DNA from: Mesostigma viride
Taxonomy: Eukaryota > Streptophyta > Mesostigmatophyceae > Mesostigmatales > Mesostigmataceae
DNA length: 64,000 nucleotides
Reading direction: 5' to 3'
NCBI GenBank assembly: GCA_009746045.1
Contig: RPFO01000132.1
Location: 809,590-873,589, forward strand
Below are positions 42,207 to 51,120 of the stretch, piece after piece (within the stretch, counting starts at the first letter, position 1; every line of letters starts with the position of its first letter). The translations under genes and the position numbers were made by a program. Below the pieces are notes generated by a model. That model ran no database searches. It saw only the letters and a list, made by a program, of their open reading frames with translations, and was not told the DNA's origin.

Positions 42207-43343
42207 TGTCACGGACGCGCGCTATGTCATCCGGGCGCCCACTATGCACAAGACCGGTGACGTGCGCAAGGAATTTGTCTTCTACGCATTTTCGACAAAG
42301 GCTAGTGACCGGGGGGGACACTAGCACTTGCAGCATAAGAGCGGACGAAAGTGTACGTGCACGCGCGCCGGGCCAGGCACAGCTGGGCGCGCAGCACTGA
42401 CTTGAGCGGACGGCAGCACAAGTGTGCAGCGTCGAGAGGATCATACGCGTGTTAGTGGACAGCTGGAGCTGAAGCTGGACTGCTGGACTTCAACAGCGCC
42501 GAGGCTATTGACAGGCCAGGTGTCTTTGTGGTGTAGAATAGCGGGTCAACGTTATGAGGACTGGACAGAAAATGGAAAAGGACAATTTGCGGTGCGGAGC
42601 CAGATCGCTGGAATGAATGCGAAATCGCTGGCAGCCCTAAAAAGGGATTTCTTCTAGAAAGGAACGATTAGACGCAATGTTTGCTGGGCCACTCACACGC
42701 AAGGTGTGAGCGTGCAGATTGTCTGAAGGATATTATGCTTCGACCTTGCTGGACGTGACTCAATGTCGGACATTCCCAGGGACAGAAATGCCGGAGCCTC
42801 TAGGAGATGAGATCGGCAACAGGGTAGCAATTTAGATTTGTCGGGATGCCTTCCTGCTTTTGTTGGCATGTGTGGTAGAAAGCCAGGACGGCAACTGGAA
42901 TGCGGTTTCTATTTGCATGGTTCAGGCAGCAAGATAGTTTTGGCATTCCTGGCTGGACTGACAAGTGTGGCGTGTGTCATGCGTGTGGCATGACGAATGG
43001 TTTGGTTCATAGTCGAAGAGGACTCTCACGCAGCGTGTAGTCTCTTCGAGTCTCTCGTTAGTGGCCTTCGTGTTTCTCCCTTTCCTTGGGAGCAAGGCCG
43101 GTAGCATGTCATGGAGCGCTGCCTAACTGCGGGCTCGTGAGCATGGAGTGCATCGATATTGAGACTATCAACGTGTTGTAATTGTATAAACTTTCTCAAT
43201 AAACTCCGCATGTGCGGCTTCATCATCAGACTGTGCAAAGTATGTGTTTTGAAAGCATTATTCTATAGCAGGGGAGGCAATAAGGTGGTTATCAGGCACG
43301 AGGGACAGTTCCTTGTCCTCGGCTGAGAGCCCTCCTTTCTTTA
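42207..43343 (+). repeat. Element E repeat A2
   Basis: A 1137-bp second copy of 25353-26490, with AATAAA at 43198-43203. It is joined directly to B2 (CTTTCTTTA then ATCATGGG). Confidence 0.93.
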
Positions 43344-43485
43344 ATCATGGGACAGGTCCTCGCCCACCCCACAGGGCATGCAGTTAAGGCAGGCACATCA
43401 GCTCAGCTCATTTGGGTTTTACCAAATTAAGCTGAGTGGCCAGCCGCCATGGTGGCGCCGGAGATTGTGGCACGCAGACGCGACA
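43344..43485 (+). repeat. Element E repeat B2
   Basis: 142-bp terminal copy ending AGACGCGACA, followed by the AGAT duplication (43486-43489) and the resumed repeat A2 of element F. Confidence 0.93.
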
Positions 43486-43489
43486 AGAT

Positions 43490-43529
43490 TGGTTGACGGA
43501 AGTGATAACTGTTTGGTTTCGTCAAGATG
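43490..43529 (+). repeat. Element F repeat A2, middle part
   Basis: TGGTTGACGGAAGTGATAAC and onward, matching 23909-23948 of A1. It is cut by element G after GATG; the rest is at 46214-46602. Confidence 0.88.
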
Positions 43530-43534
43530 ATGTG

Positions 43535-44169
43535 TGTCAGAATGTTTGGTACTTTTTCTGCTGTTCGTCTTACCGGCAATATTTTCAGTTCATTTTGACA
43601 AAGTCCGATGTAGTATAAATCGGCATTAAATATATTTCCATCGGTGTTTGCTGACATCCGTACCGTACCTAGTGGTACTGTAGCCGCCTGACAAAATTTG
43701 CCTGGATCCGCGCTTTGCGCCGACCCTATGTCCACTAAGTGCTGCCCTGGAGGCGCAATGTCTTTGTACTTGCATACTAGTGACCCGACGCATCATTTTA
43801 GTGTTGATGTAAGCCACCCACCTGTGTGTGGCGGCTGGATGCACTCTAACTTATACCGTAGATCATTTCCAGATCGACGGATACTGTGACAGTGTGTTTT
43901 TCCACTTAATGTTGCCCCTGCAAATTTCATGGCTACCGAGTTGGTCGGCTGAGCCACAGTCTCATTAAGGCGTGACAGCCTAGTTGGCTGGTTGTTATTA
44001 ATGCCGAGTTGGCATCTGTTTATTGCCTAGTTGGCATCTTGCCTAGTTGGCCTCTGTTTACCCAAACACCTAGTTGGTGTCACCTCTTATTATTAATACA
44101 AACGAGACTGATTACAAAGGTCCAAGATCTTCCTCCAATACGCACACTTTTTATATGCAGTTTTCAACA
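43535..44169 (+). repeat. Element G 5' LTR
   Basis: 635 bp, TG...CA, nearly identical to 45574-46208. It contains an unusual series of short AGTTGG-centred repeats (gagttggt, ctagttgg, about 43936-44075) that may be regulatory. Confidence 0.93.
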
Positions 44170-44181
44170 TGGTATCGGGAT
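44170..44181 (+). other. Primer-binding site of element G
   Basis: TGGTATCGGGAT directly after the 5' LTR; it matches the start of the initiator tRNA-Met primer complement (TGGTATC). Confidence 0.75.
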
Positions 44182-44183
44182 GA

Positions 44184-44606
44184 CGAGTTACCTTTGTATT
44201 CGGTTTCTCGAGACCTCCCGGTTCTGCCACGACTCTCACGAGTCAGCCATTTCGTCACATCCGAATAGGTGGGGCTTTTCATCCCATCCCGCATCCGGAC
44301 CAGTTTGTCGAGGTTTACTTTTCAGCTGTTGAGTTCGGGGGCCTAGCCACACGCGTCGTATATAAAGGCAACCGTTTCATCTATCGAGACGTCGTCAACT
44401 ATCTCTACACGAAGACTGAGCGCCTCCTTACCCGCCAGCGGAATCAGCCTGATCCGGAATACCCAATCTTTGTTACCTTTGTCGATTCATCTTTTGGAGT
44501 CCGTTCCTATGATGCCGAAATTTGGCGCACTGTAAACGACATGCTTTACGACTGGCAATTGGTTCGGACTGCCACAGTGGAACATTATACACCAATTAGT
44601 GCGTAG
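44184..44606 (+). other. Element G leader open frame without an early ATG
   Basis: A 140-codon frame with no stop between the TGA at 44181-44183 and the TAG at 44604-44606. Its translation looks protein-like (FVEVYFSAVEFGGLATRVVY, YPIFVTFVDSSFGVRSYDAE, WRTVNDMLYDWQLVRT), but the only ATG lies near the end. It stops 42 bp before the gag ATG. It may be a captured host exon fragment or a remnant of an older ORF. No family recognised. Confidence 0.4.
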
Positions 44607-44648
44607 CTTTTTCACAGTACGCCAGCTTTCTTCTCAATCGTCTTTTCA

Positions 44649-45533
44649 ATGGCCGCTCCAGCTGTCGTTCGAGGCATCAAGGAGGGTACAGTGTTGGGTG
44701 CACTGAAGCATTTGTCTTTTGATGGCGAGAGACTGAACGATTTCCCTGTTTTTAAACTCAAGGTCGAGGGGACCCTGAGGGCCATTGGATATGAGGATGC
44801 CCTGAAGGGCACAGGCGTCATCAACGAGCAGCAACAGCGCCTCGGCTATGCATCTCTTTTGTCAGCTGTAAACGGGACTGCAGCTCTGCACGCAGCCCTG
44901 GCTCCAAACGGTTTACTTCACGAAGCGTGGGCAATTCTGGTTGATGTATATGGCCATGATCAGACCACCTCTACACACCAGGCGACGACGCTCGAGGAGC
45001 TGCTGGCAACTGAAAAGGTGCCAGTAGAGAAGGTGGCAGCCCACCTCAACGAGATGGAGCGGAAGTATCTCGAATACAACAAGCTGAGCAGTAACAAGCT
45101 TCACGATTCTATCCTGGTGACAAGCCACCGCAGACGCCTTCCAGCGCTATACGGCCCTGTCCTGGCAGCCTATAACCTTCCAGTAGACATCTCATGGAAG
45201 GATTACAAGGCAGCAGTGCTCAAGGCTGACGATCATCTGCGGGTCAACCGTAACGGTGCAGCATCTTCGTCCAGCACCACCAGCGGTACCGTCTACACCA
45301 CCCAGGTCGCCTGTCCTCACTGCCAAGAGGACCTGGATGAGACTGTCTTTCACACCGCAGGTCCGAAGGTCAAGACCTGTTCACACTGCCGTCGCACCGG
45401 GCATACCAAGGAGCGGTGCTGGGCTCTCCACCCTGAACTGAAGCGGGCCAAGAGTGTGGCCAACGCCACCCTGGATCTCCAGAAGATGAACCTGGATCAG
45501 GAGCCTGAGCTCCCCCCTGGTTTTGTTTTTTGA
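44649..45533 (+). CDS. Element G Gag
   Basis: The ATG at 44649 gives 294 residues. It has the copia gag layout: an N-terminal DGERLNDFPVFKLKVEGTLR segment equivalent to the usual LNGxNYxxW region, a helical middle (LHEAWAILVDVYGHDQTTST), then a C-terminal CCHC knuckle (CSHCRRTGHTKERC) preceded by an extra CPHCQEDLD pair. It ends in an acidic PELPPGF tail. This protein would form particles and package RNA, while the enzymes would have to come from an autonomous relative. The frame is intact, consistent with a recent and possibly still mobile element. Confidence 0.9.
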   Translation: MAAPAVVRGIKEGTVLGALKHLSFDGERLNDFPVFKLKVEGTLRAIGYEDALKGTGVINEQQQRLGYASLLSAVNGTAALHAALAPNGLLHEAWAILVDVYGHDQTTSTHQATTLEELLATEKVPVEKVAAHLNEMERKYLEYNKLSSNKLHDSILVTSHRRRLPALYGPVLAAYNLPVDISWKDYKAAVLKADDHLRVNRNGAASSSSTTSGTVYTTQVACPHCQEDLDETVFHTAGPKVKTCSHCRRTGHTKERCWALHPELKRAKSVANATLDLQKMNLDQEPELPPGFVF

Positions 45534-45573
45534 GCAGTTCCTTCCTGCAGCCCCGCCTCACAGCATGGGGGTG

Positions 45574-46208
45574 TGTCAGAATGTTTGGTACTTTTTCTGC
45601 TGTTCGTCTTACCGGCAATATTTTCAGTTCATTTTGACAAAGTCCGATGTAGTATAAATCGGCATTAAATATATTTCCATCGGTGTTTGCTGACATCCGT
45701 ACCGTACCTAGTGGTACTGTAGCCGCCTGACAAAATTTGCCTGGATCCGCGCTTCGCGCCGACCCTATGTCCACTAAGTGCTGCCCTGGAGGCGCAATGT
45801 CTTTGTACTTGCATACTAGTGACCCGACGCATCATTTTAGTGTTGATGTAAGCCACCCACCTGTGTGTGGCGGCTGGATGCACTCTAACTTATACCGTAG
45901 ATCATTTCCAGATCGACGGATACTGTGACCGTGTGTTTTTCCACTTAATGTTGCCCCTGCAAATTTCATGGCTACCGAGTTGGTCGGCTGAGCCACAGTC
46001 TCATTAAGGCGTGACAGCCTAGTTGGCTGGTTGTTATTAATGCCGAGTTGGCATCTGTTTATTGCCTAGTTGGCATCTTGCCTAGTTGGCCTCTGTTTAC
46101 CCAAACACCTAGTTGGTGTCACCTCTTATTATTAATACAAACGAGACTGATTACAAAGGTCCAAGATCTTCCTCCAATACGCACACTTTTTATATGCAGT
46201 TTTCAACA
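45574..46208 (+). repeat. Element G 3' LTR
   Basis: 635 bp, preceded by CATGGGGGTG; followed by the ATGTG duplication. Confidence 0.93.
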
Positions 46209-46213
46209 ATGTG

Positions 46214-46602
46214 TGTATTCTGGGCGAGACTCGGGAAGGAACCCGGTCGTCGTTGGCCAGTGAGCCATAGCTGGGGTAAGCGGGATAGGTAGACAGGATA
46301 GGGGGCGCTAAAGGGCACTGCCAGCCGTAAGCCAAGCGGAGCAGTGTGGCGTCACCCGAGGCCTGCTAGGTTATCAAGAACCGCTTAGCCTTATTTGGAC
46401 AGTGACGCACAAGTACGACATTATACGACTAGACAACACTTGTATTCTTGTCGATGTCTTTTGAAATTAAATGTGAATGGTTTGGTTGCTTTCCAAATAT
46501 ATAAAGCATCATGGTTTTATTCTACACCTGGCTGGCTACGGAATTGCCTGTCATGAGGTCGGCGGCCAAGTATGTCCGTGACCTGCATCTCACAGGATTT
46601 TA
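46214..46602 (+). repeat. Element F repeat A2, right part
   Basis: Matches 23949-24335 of A1 with a single visible change early on (attctgggcg against attgtgggcg). Confidence 0.9.
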
Positions 46603-46603
46603 A

Positions 46604-46692
46604 ATATAGTGGATCACACACAAGAGTACTCTATTGCTATGGATATGCCTTCCAAGTGATAGGCTAGGATATAATGGCACGCAAACGCGACA
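46604..46692 (+). repeat. Element F repeat B2
   Basis: 89-bp terminal copy identical in layout to 24649-24737; ends ACGCGACA, followed by the GGTG duplication. Confidence 0.92.
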
Positions 46693-46696
46693 GGTG

Positions 46697-47819
46697 GCCG
46701 CTGGGTGCTGCGCTCGTGGGTCACCCGGAGCCAGGCGGTCGTATGCTGAGTTGGGGAGGGCGATCGCCTCCCCTGCGACCCCGAAGGAAGACCGACCGGT
46801 CCGTGCGGTGCCCTGGCCCTGCCCAGCCATTGGCGAGGCATGGCCGAAGGGGCTAGCCCCAAGGGGTCCAGGCGCATGATAGGACGCCCGATTCGCAGCG
46901 CGGCGAGACCGCGATCGGCTATCATACAAGGGTGGCGCCGGGGCGCTGCTGGGCCAAGTGGCCAATGTACACTACAATACGGTTCGTAGGAGACGCGAAA
47001 TGAGTGAGAATGTTACCCGAGCGGTAACGAGGATTCGCACCGTTGATTTTAACATATGTTTCTTTTTTTGCGCCATTTGGCGAGCATCGACTGGAGCCTG
47101 AACCTAGCGGGGGGAATCGTGCGGGGGAATCTTGCGGGGGAATCTTGCGGGGAAAAATTCCGAACGTGAATTTAGCGAAGTCCTACTACATTTTGCTTGG
47201 GTACACGGTACTACAGTTTCGTCACTGAAAATTTTCTGTAGTTGCGTTGGTGTTTCGTACGTTCCGCTGAAATTTTCGTGTTCAGTACCCAGATCACAAT
47301 TTGATCCGGGCGCAAAATGATTGGCTGTAAGGTACGAACCAAAAACGAAATTTTAGTATCTAAGTTCCGCAGCGCTTGCTGAATTTGCCCCGGAAGCCCG
47401 GGGGCACTTTCCCCGCTGAAAAAGGTGTCCGCGGAAGCGTATTGTAGTGTAGGTTGCGGCAGCACCGTAGGCAGGGCCCCACTCCTACCGTAGTGCAGGG
47501 TAACATTATTCCCCTGCGCCCCCGCGCCGGCTCCTACACCAAGGGCCGGACCCGCCGACAATCCCGCGATGGATGTTCCACTTGGTGGTCCATTAAGGGG
47601 ATTCGCTACGGGGCTATCAGGTGGTGCGCCGGCAGCCGCCGATGAATTCCCTCCCAAACGTGGGGTTTGTGCTGGGGATGACCCCCTAGAGCCACGCTCA
47701 CTACTCGGTCGTGAGTGATTTTGGGTAGCTCTCTCTGCCGCCTCGAGTGCTGCCACGAGGGAAGGGGCAGGAGAGAAGCGATGGGCCTCTCGTCGCCCTC
47801 GCTCAATACCGTCAGCCAT
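46697..47819 (-). pseudogene. Element H gypsy Gag, N-terminal half (minus)
   Basis: The minus-strand frame begins at an ATG at 47819 (MADGIERGRREAHRF) and runs through a Gly/Ala/Pro-rich region to LPTVLPQP. There it is interrupted by a 480-bp TIR element (46970-47449). It resumes as TLATWPSSAPAPPLYDS and reaches the F insertion at 46693. Across both insertions the frame is continuous when one TA and one GGTG are dropped, joining the His-rich segment at 23292. The extended low-complexity N-terminus is like that of element E Gag. Confidence 0.8.
46970..47449. mobile_element. 480-bp MITE with CACTA-type ends in H gag
   Basis: The ends are CACTACAATACG and CGTATTGTAGTG, flanked by TA (46968-46969 and 47450-47451). 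Removal with one TA restores the gag frame. The termini closely resemble those of plant CACTA elements (CACTACAA). Inside there is no ORF of note, and a GGGGGAATCTTGC motif is repeated three times (about 47109-47152). Confidence 0.75.
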
Positions 47820-50800
47820 CGCGTGGTGGCTGGTAAAGTGTGAAACAATGTGCCTTTAGTCTTGGCAGGGTGATGAATTAATAATAATCCTCACACACAC
47901 CCACAGCTTCCAAACAGGTTACACAATGCTCTAACAAGGGGGGTAGGGCATGTTCCTTGTTAGCCTGCAATGTACCTGGTTGTCCATGCGAATCCGCTGG
48001 AAGCGCAGTCCCTTGAACGACCGGTGCTGGAATAGATCCGTGGAAGCGTCCTCTCGGGCACTGTCACGCGAACCGGGTCACGGGGACCGAGCACCAAAAT
48101 ACGTCAATTAAGGGGACGGTCCCGGCGCGAATATTTTGGCGCCGAAAAATTCGCGGTACCCGTCCGTACCGTGAAAAAGTGGTGCACGGGGCGCGCACCC
48201 CTACCGGAGCTGGCCATGGCGACGTGCTTTCAGGCAGAGTAGAAAAAGATAGCTCGCGGAATGCAGAGAAACTGAGCGAATCTTAAAGACGATGAGTAAA
48301 TGATACTACTTCGTAGCGGAGTTCGCGTTTTTTGCAGTGTCGATGATTTTATTGATGACCATCGCCACGGGGGTCCAATCTGATGTTTTCGTCGAGAGGA
48401 ATAAATTAGAATGCACGCCGGCGGCGGTGATTGTCAGGTTTTATGGGCTTTACCTAGCGTCAAGGATGCGTTTAAATCGTTATTGGTAAAGCTTTAAAAA
48501 ATTTGCTGGGTTTCGGCAAGATTTCCGTCATGATCGGTAAGACACTCTCCAGGCTCGCGGGATGCGCGTCTTATTATTCCATGGAAGGTTGTTCTTTCTT
48601 GCGCCGCTGGGCGAAGGACAATTCCGGTAATGGTACGATCGTGTGATCAACGTGACCCTATGAATGTTTCGCTTCCTTTATGGGTTATCAACGCAAGTTT
48701 TCGGCTTCTTTCCGTGCAGTTAGCGCCAGGTATAATGCCATTCCGTGCTGCGCATCGCCAGATTCCTGGCACCTTTCAGTGGTTTTTATGTACGTTGCAT
48801 GGCTGGGATGTGTCAAAGCGTGACCGTGGCATATCGTCAAGTTGTCAGGGATTTGCTGAGTGGTTTCTTGGAAGGAGATTGCTAACAGCACTCAGTTTTG
48901 TGTGAATATTGACGCGGCCTTTCTTAGCAGAGGCTTCATTGTGGTTAGAGGCTCACAAGCTTGAGTTTGTTTCTTGGCAAACAATTGCGCTGGAAAGAAA
49001 GGTGGCAGTGGTTTTTCTGAGGGGCATACTGCATGGGTGGAACTGCACGTAGGTAGGGGTTATCGTTGTCTTGTTGGCCTTTCTCCCACTAAAATGGGAG
49101 AGCCCTAATTCATATGCTAGCAAGGCAAGGTAACCATGGTAAGAAGCCTTGGCAAGCAGCATGTATGATAATTCTGCTTTCTCTGTGGACTGTCTGTTGT
49201 TACCCTTGTTGGGCAATTAGTGGATATGGCTTTCTAGGGTGTGTTTGAGCTTGGTTTTGGGATGATGCCCACACCATAAACCTGGAATATGCTTTAGAAG
49301 TGTTGGCTAGGCATGTAGAGCTACCTGCCTCATTGTTGTGCACACACGCAACAGGTTGCCCGTGTCGAGGTAAGGCAAGGGCACATGACGTGCCCAGCCA
49401 CCTCCTTGTACATTGTGGTCGAATTGGGCATGGTCAGGAGCCTTTTGGATGGCATAGGAAGTGTTAGTGTGCCTTAATACTCACTAATGCCTTCCTTTAG
49501 TTCCTTAGCGTCTGCACAGGTGGCCAACTGCCAAAATTAATAACTGCTACAGCTGAGCTCAGAATGCCACCAAACTTTGACAGTGCCTTCTATGGTCATG
49601 ACAGAATTTGACTTGTGCTTTTCAGGCCTAATTGATGTGTTATGAGTGTGTATGGGGACGCCCCGCCTAAAAAAGCGTATTTTTGGCCCAAAAATTAATA
49701 ACTCAAAGGGATGTGCTGATTTTGTTGATCCAATTAGGTAGAAACAATGTCCCATGACATTTTTATATGGGGTGTGCTTTTTTCATGCAACTGGTTCTCC
49801 CACTGTTCTGGGCAAGATGTGCCCCGGACAGCGTTTTTTTCTATTTTTAGCTCATAGCCGGTGTATGGCTGGGGGTAGTACCCCCAACAAGTGGTGGTAT
49901 GCATGCCCAAACATCATGTTTATGGTCCCCAAACATCATTCAGTGGTTGTCAGTTGCATTTCTGTAGTTATTAGGGGGGGTAAGTTTTGATATATTTCTA
50001 TGGGACCCTCCCCTTAAGGGACGTGAGATATTCCTGCAGCTTGCCGGAGCTGACAGTATATATCCCAGATATAGGGTGTGAGGCAATGGCCAAGACGCCA
50101 AATAATGCGTGAAATCGCAACCCACAAAGCGTTTCCTTATAAAGCATGCAATATAAGGAGATTCGTTTCCGGACGAATCCCTTAGGTCAACCGGACAAGG
50201 CCAGGTTGGGGCGTGCAAGAACCACAATATGGGTAACGGGTATGGACAGTTAGGATTGTGGGGATCCGACCCCCACAATGAATTACTGCAAGCGGAATTA
50301 GTAAGGGTTCCGGCCCTTATATAATTCCGTTGCTGATCCGGATCAGATTACAGAAAAACGGGACGGGATAGAGGCCACTAGGAAAGTTTCCTCCGAGTCC
50401 AGTTTAACACGTATGGCTATTTAAAATAGCGCCTTAGTGATTGAGAATGAATGCGAAAGACCTTTGACTTCCTATGCGTCACAGCGCACAATGGTGGCTT
50501 AAGAATACTTGTTACACAATACGAATAAGCTCAAACCCGGAAAACCGGTTTCGTATATTACAATGTAACCACACAGATTAAAACACTCAATGCGGGAAGA
50601 CTTACACCCAGTAGGCGAGGGATTCACACTCGAGCCCACAGGAGATTTACACTCCAGGATTAAGCGATGGTAAATAATCTGTAGAGCAACGTGGTAAATT
50701 ACGATACAAGGTCCGGATTGCTGGCATAGCTCGTGCCTTGCCTATTTTGTCCCTTCGTCCCCGTTGGCGGCTGCGCCTGGCGCTGCCAACCAGGTATGAC

Positions 50801-51120
50801 GTGAGGTCCGCGGGGAGGGGCTTCTCGAACCGTCTAGAACACATTAAAGACCAGGACGGCTAGAGGCCTCTCCTGAAAAATATCCAAATGTCCGTAGGAA
50901 CCATCATAACGCATGTGCAGTGCCAATTGGCTGTCCCGTAACTCCCGTTCAGGCGCTAGGTCTGCCTACGGCGCAAAGGCCAAGTTCGTCAGCAAAACTT
51001 CTACACTTACTTCCACACGGATTGCCTCGGCTGTTAACTAAACTATGGCCTCGGCACTGGCGCCGGATTACGGTCGGCGCCGATCGACCGGGATGGATAA
51101 TTTATATTTACCACAAACGG
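47820..51120. other. Unassigned 3.3-kb region
   Basis: The left edge (47820-48063) is probably the leader of H, and the plus-strand TGTCACGCGAAC at 48063 may mark an LTR end of H (minus ...CGTGACA). The rest shows no credible ORF longer than 90 codons, no RNA gene and no paired LTR. 49530-49750 is AT-rich. 50000-51120 abuts the truncated 5' edge of element J and could be part of another inserted repeat. Confidence 0.4.

Larger units (their letters stand above)
25353..43485 (+). mobile_element. Element E: gypsy-type retrotransposon with DNA methyltransferase, PHD finger and split direct repeats
   Basis: The total span is 18.1 kb, or 10.7 kb without the nested transposon N. The ends are TGTCACGGAC and AGACGCGACA, with AGAT duplications on both sides; the undisturbed site can be read in repeat A1 of F. 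Order: A1 (25353-26490), leader, gag, a second frame, pol (protease, C5 methyltransferase, RT, RNase H, integrase, PHD finger), purine tract, B1 (42063-42204), gc, A2 (42207-43343), B2 (43344-43485). Domain order RT-RNase H-integrase makes it Ty3/gypsy. The A copies are close to identical (1138 and 1137 bp) and the two B copies are each 142 bp, so insertion was recent, although N has since disrupted pol. Confidence 0.92.
43535..46208 (+). mobile_element. Element G: non-autonomous copia-type element with only gag (TR-GAG type)
   Basis: Two 635-bp LTRs (43535-44169 and 45574-46208) start TGTCAGAATG and end TTCAACA, flanked by ATGTG duplications (43530-43534 and 46209-46213). The LTRs differ at only a few bases. 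The primer site TGGTATCGGGAT (initiator tRNA-Met type) follows the 5' LTR, and GGGGGTG precedes the 3' LTR. The inside carries one gag gene and a leader frame but no protease, integrase or RT. Confidence 0.95.
23297..46692 (+). mobile_element. Element F: non-coding retroelement with split direct repeats, containing E and G
   Basis: The ends are TGTCACGTCC (23297) and AACGCGACA (46692), flanked by GGTG duplications (23293-23296 and 46693-46696) inside the gag of H. Without its nested guests F is about 2.6 kb: repeat A1 (23297-24335), a 313-bp internal region, repeat B1 (24649-24737), gc, repeat A2 (24740 onward, interrupted by E and G) and repeat B2 (46604-46692). It has no ORF, so it is a non-autonomous relative of E, with which it shares the same ends, layout and the GGCACGC...ACGCGACA end of B. 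E inserted at 25352 (TSD AGAT) and G at 43534 (TSD ATGTG). Confidence 0.88.

Noticed and set aside
42063-43343. B-gc-A read as a normal 3' LTR with a truncated 5' LTR
   Set aside because: The target duplications lie outside A1 and B2 in both E and F, and the empty sites match exactly, so a truncation cannot explain the ends.
25353-43485. Element E as a tyrosine-recombinase (PAT/Ngaro/DIRS) retroelement because of its split repeats
   Set aside because: It encodes a complete HHCC-DDE integrase, no tyrosine recombinase was seen, and it has a clear 4-bp target duplication, which tyrosine-recombinase elements do not make.
48630-48905. 91-codon plus-strand frame as a gene
   Set aside because: No motif, no good start context and an overlapping frame of similar length on the other strand.
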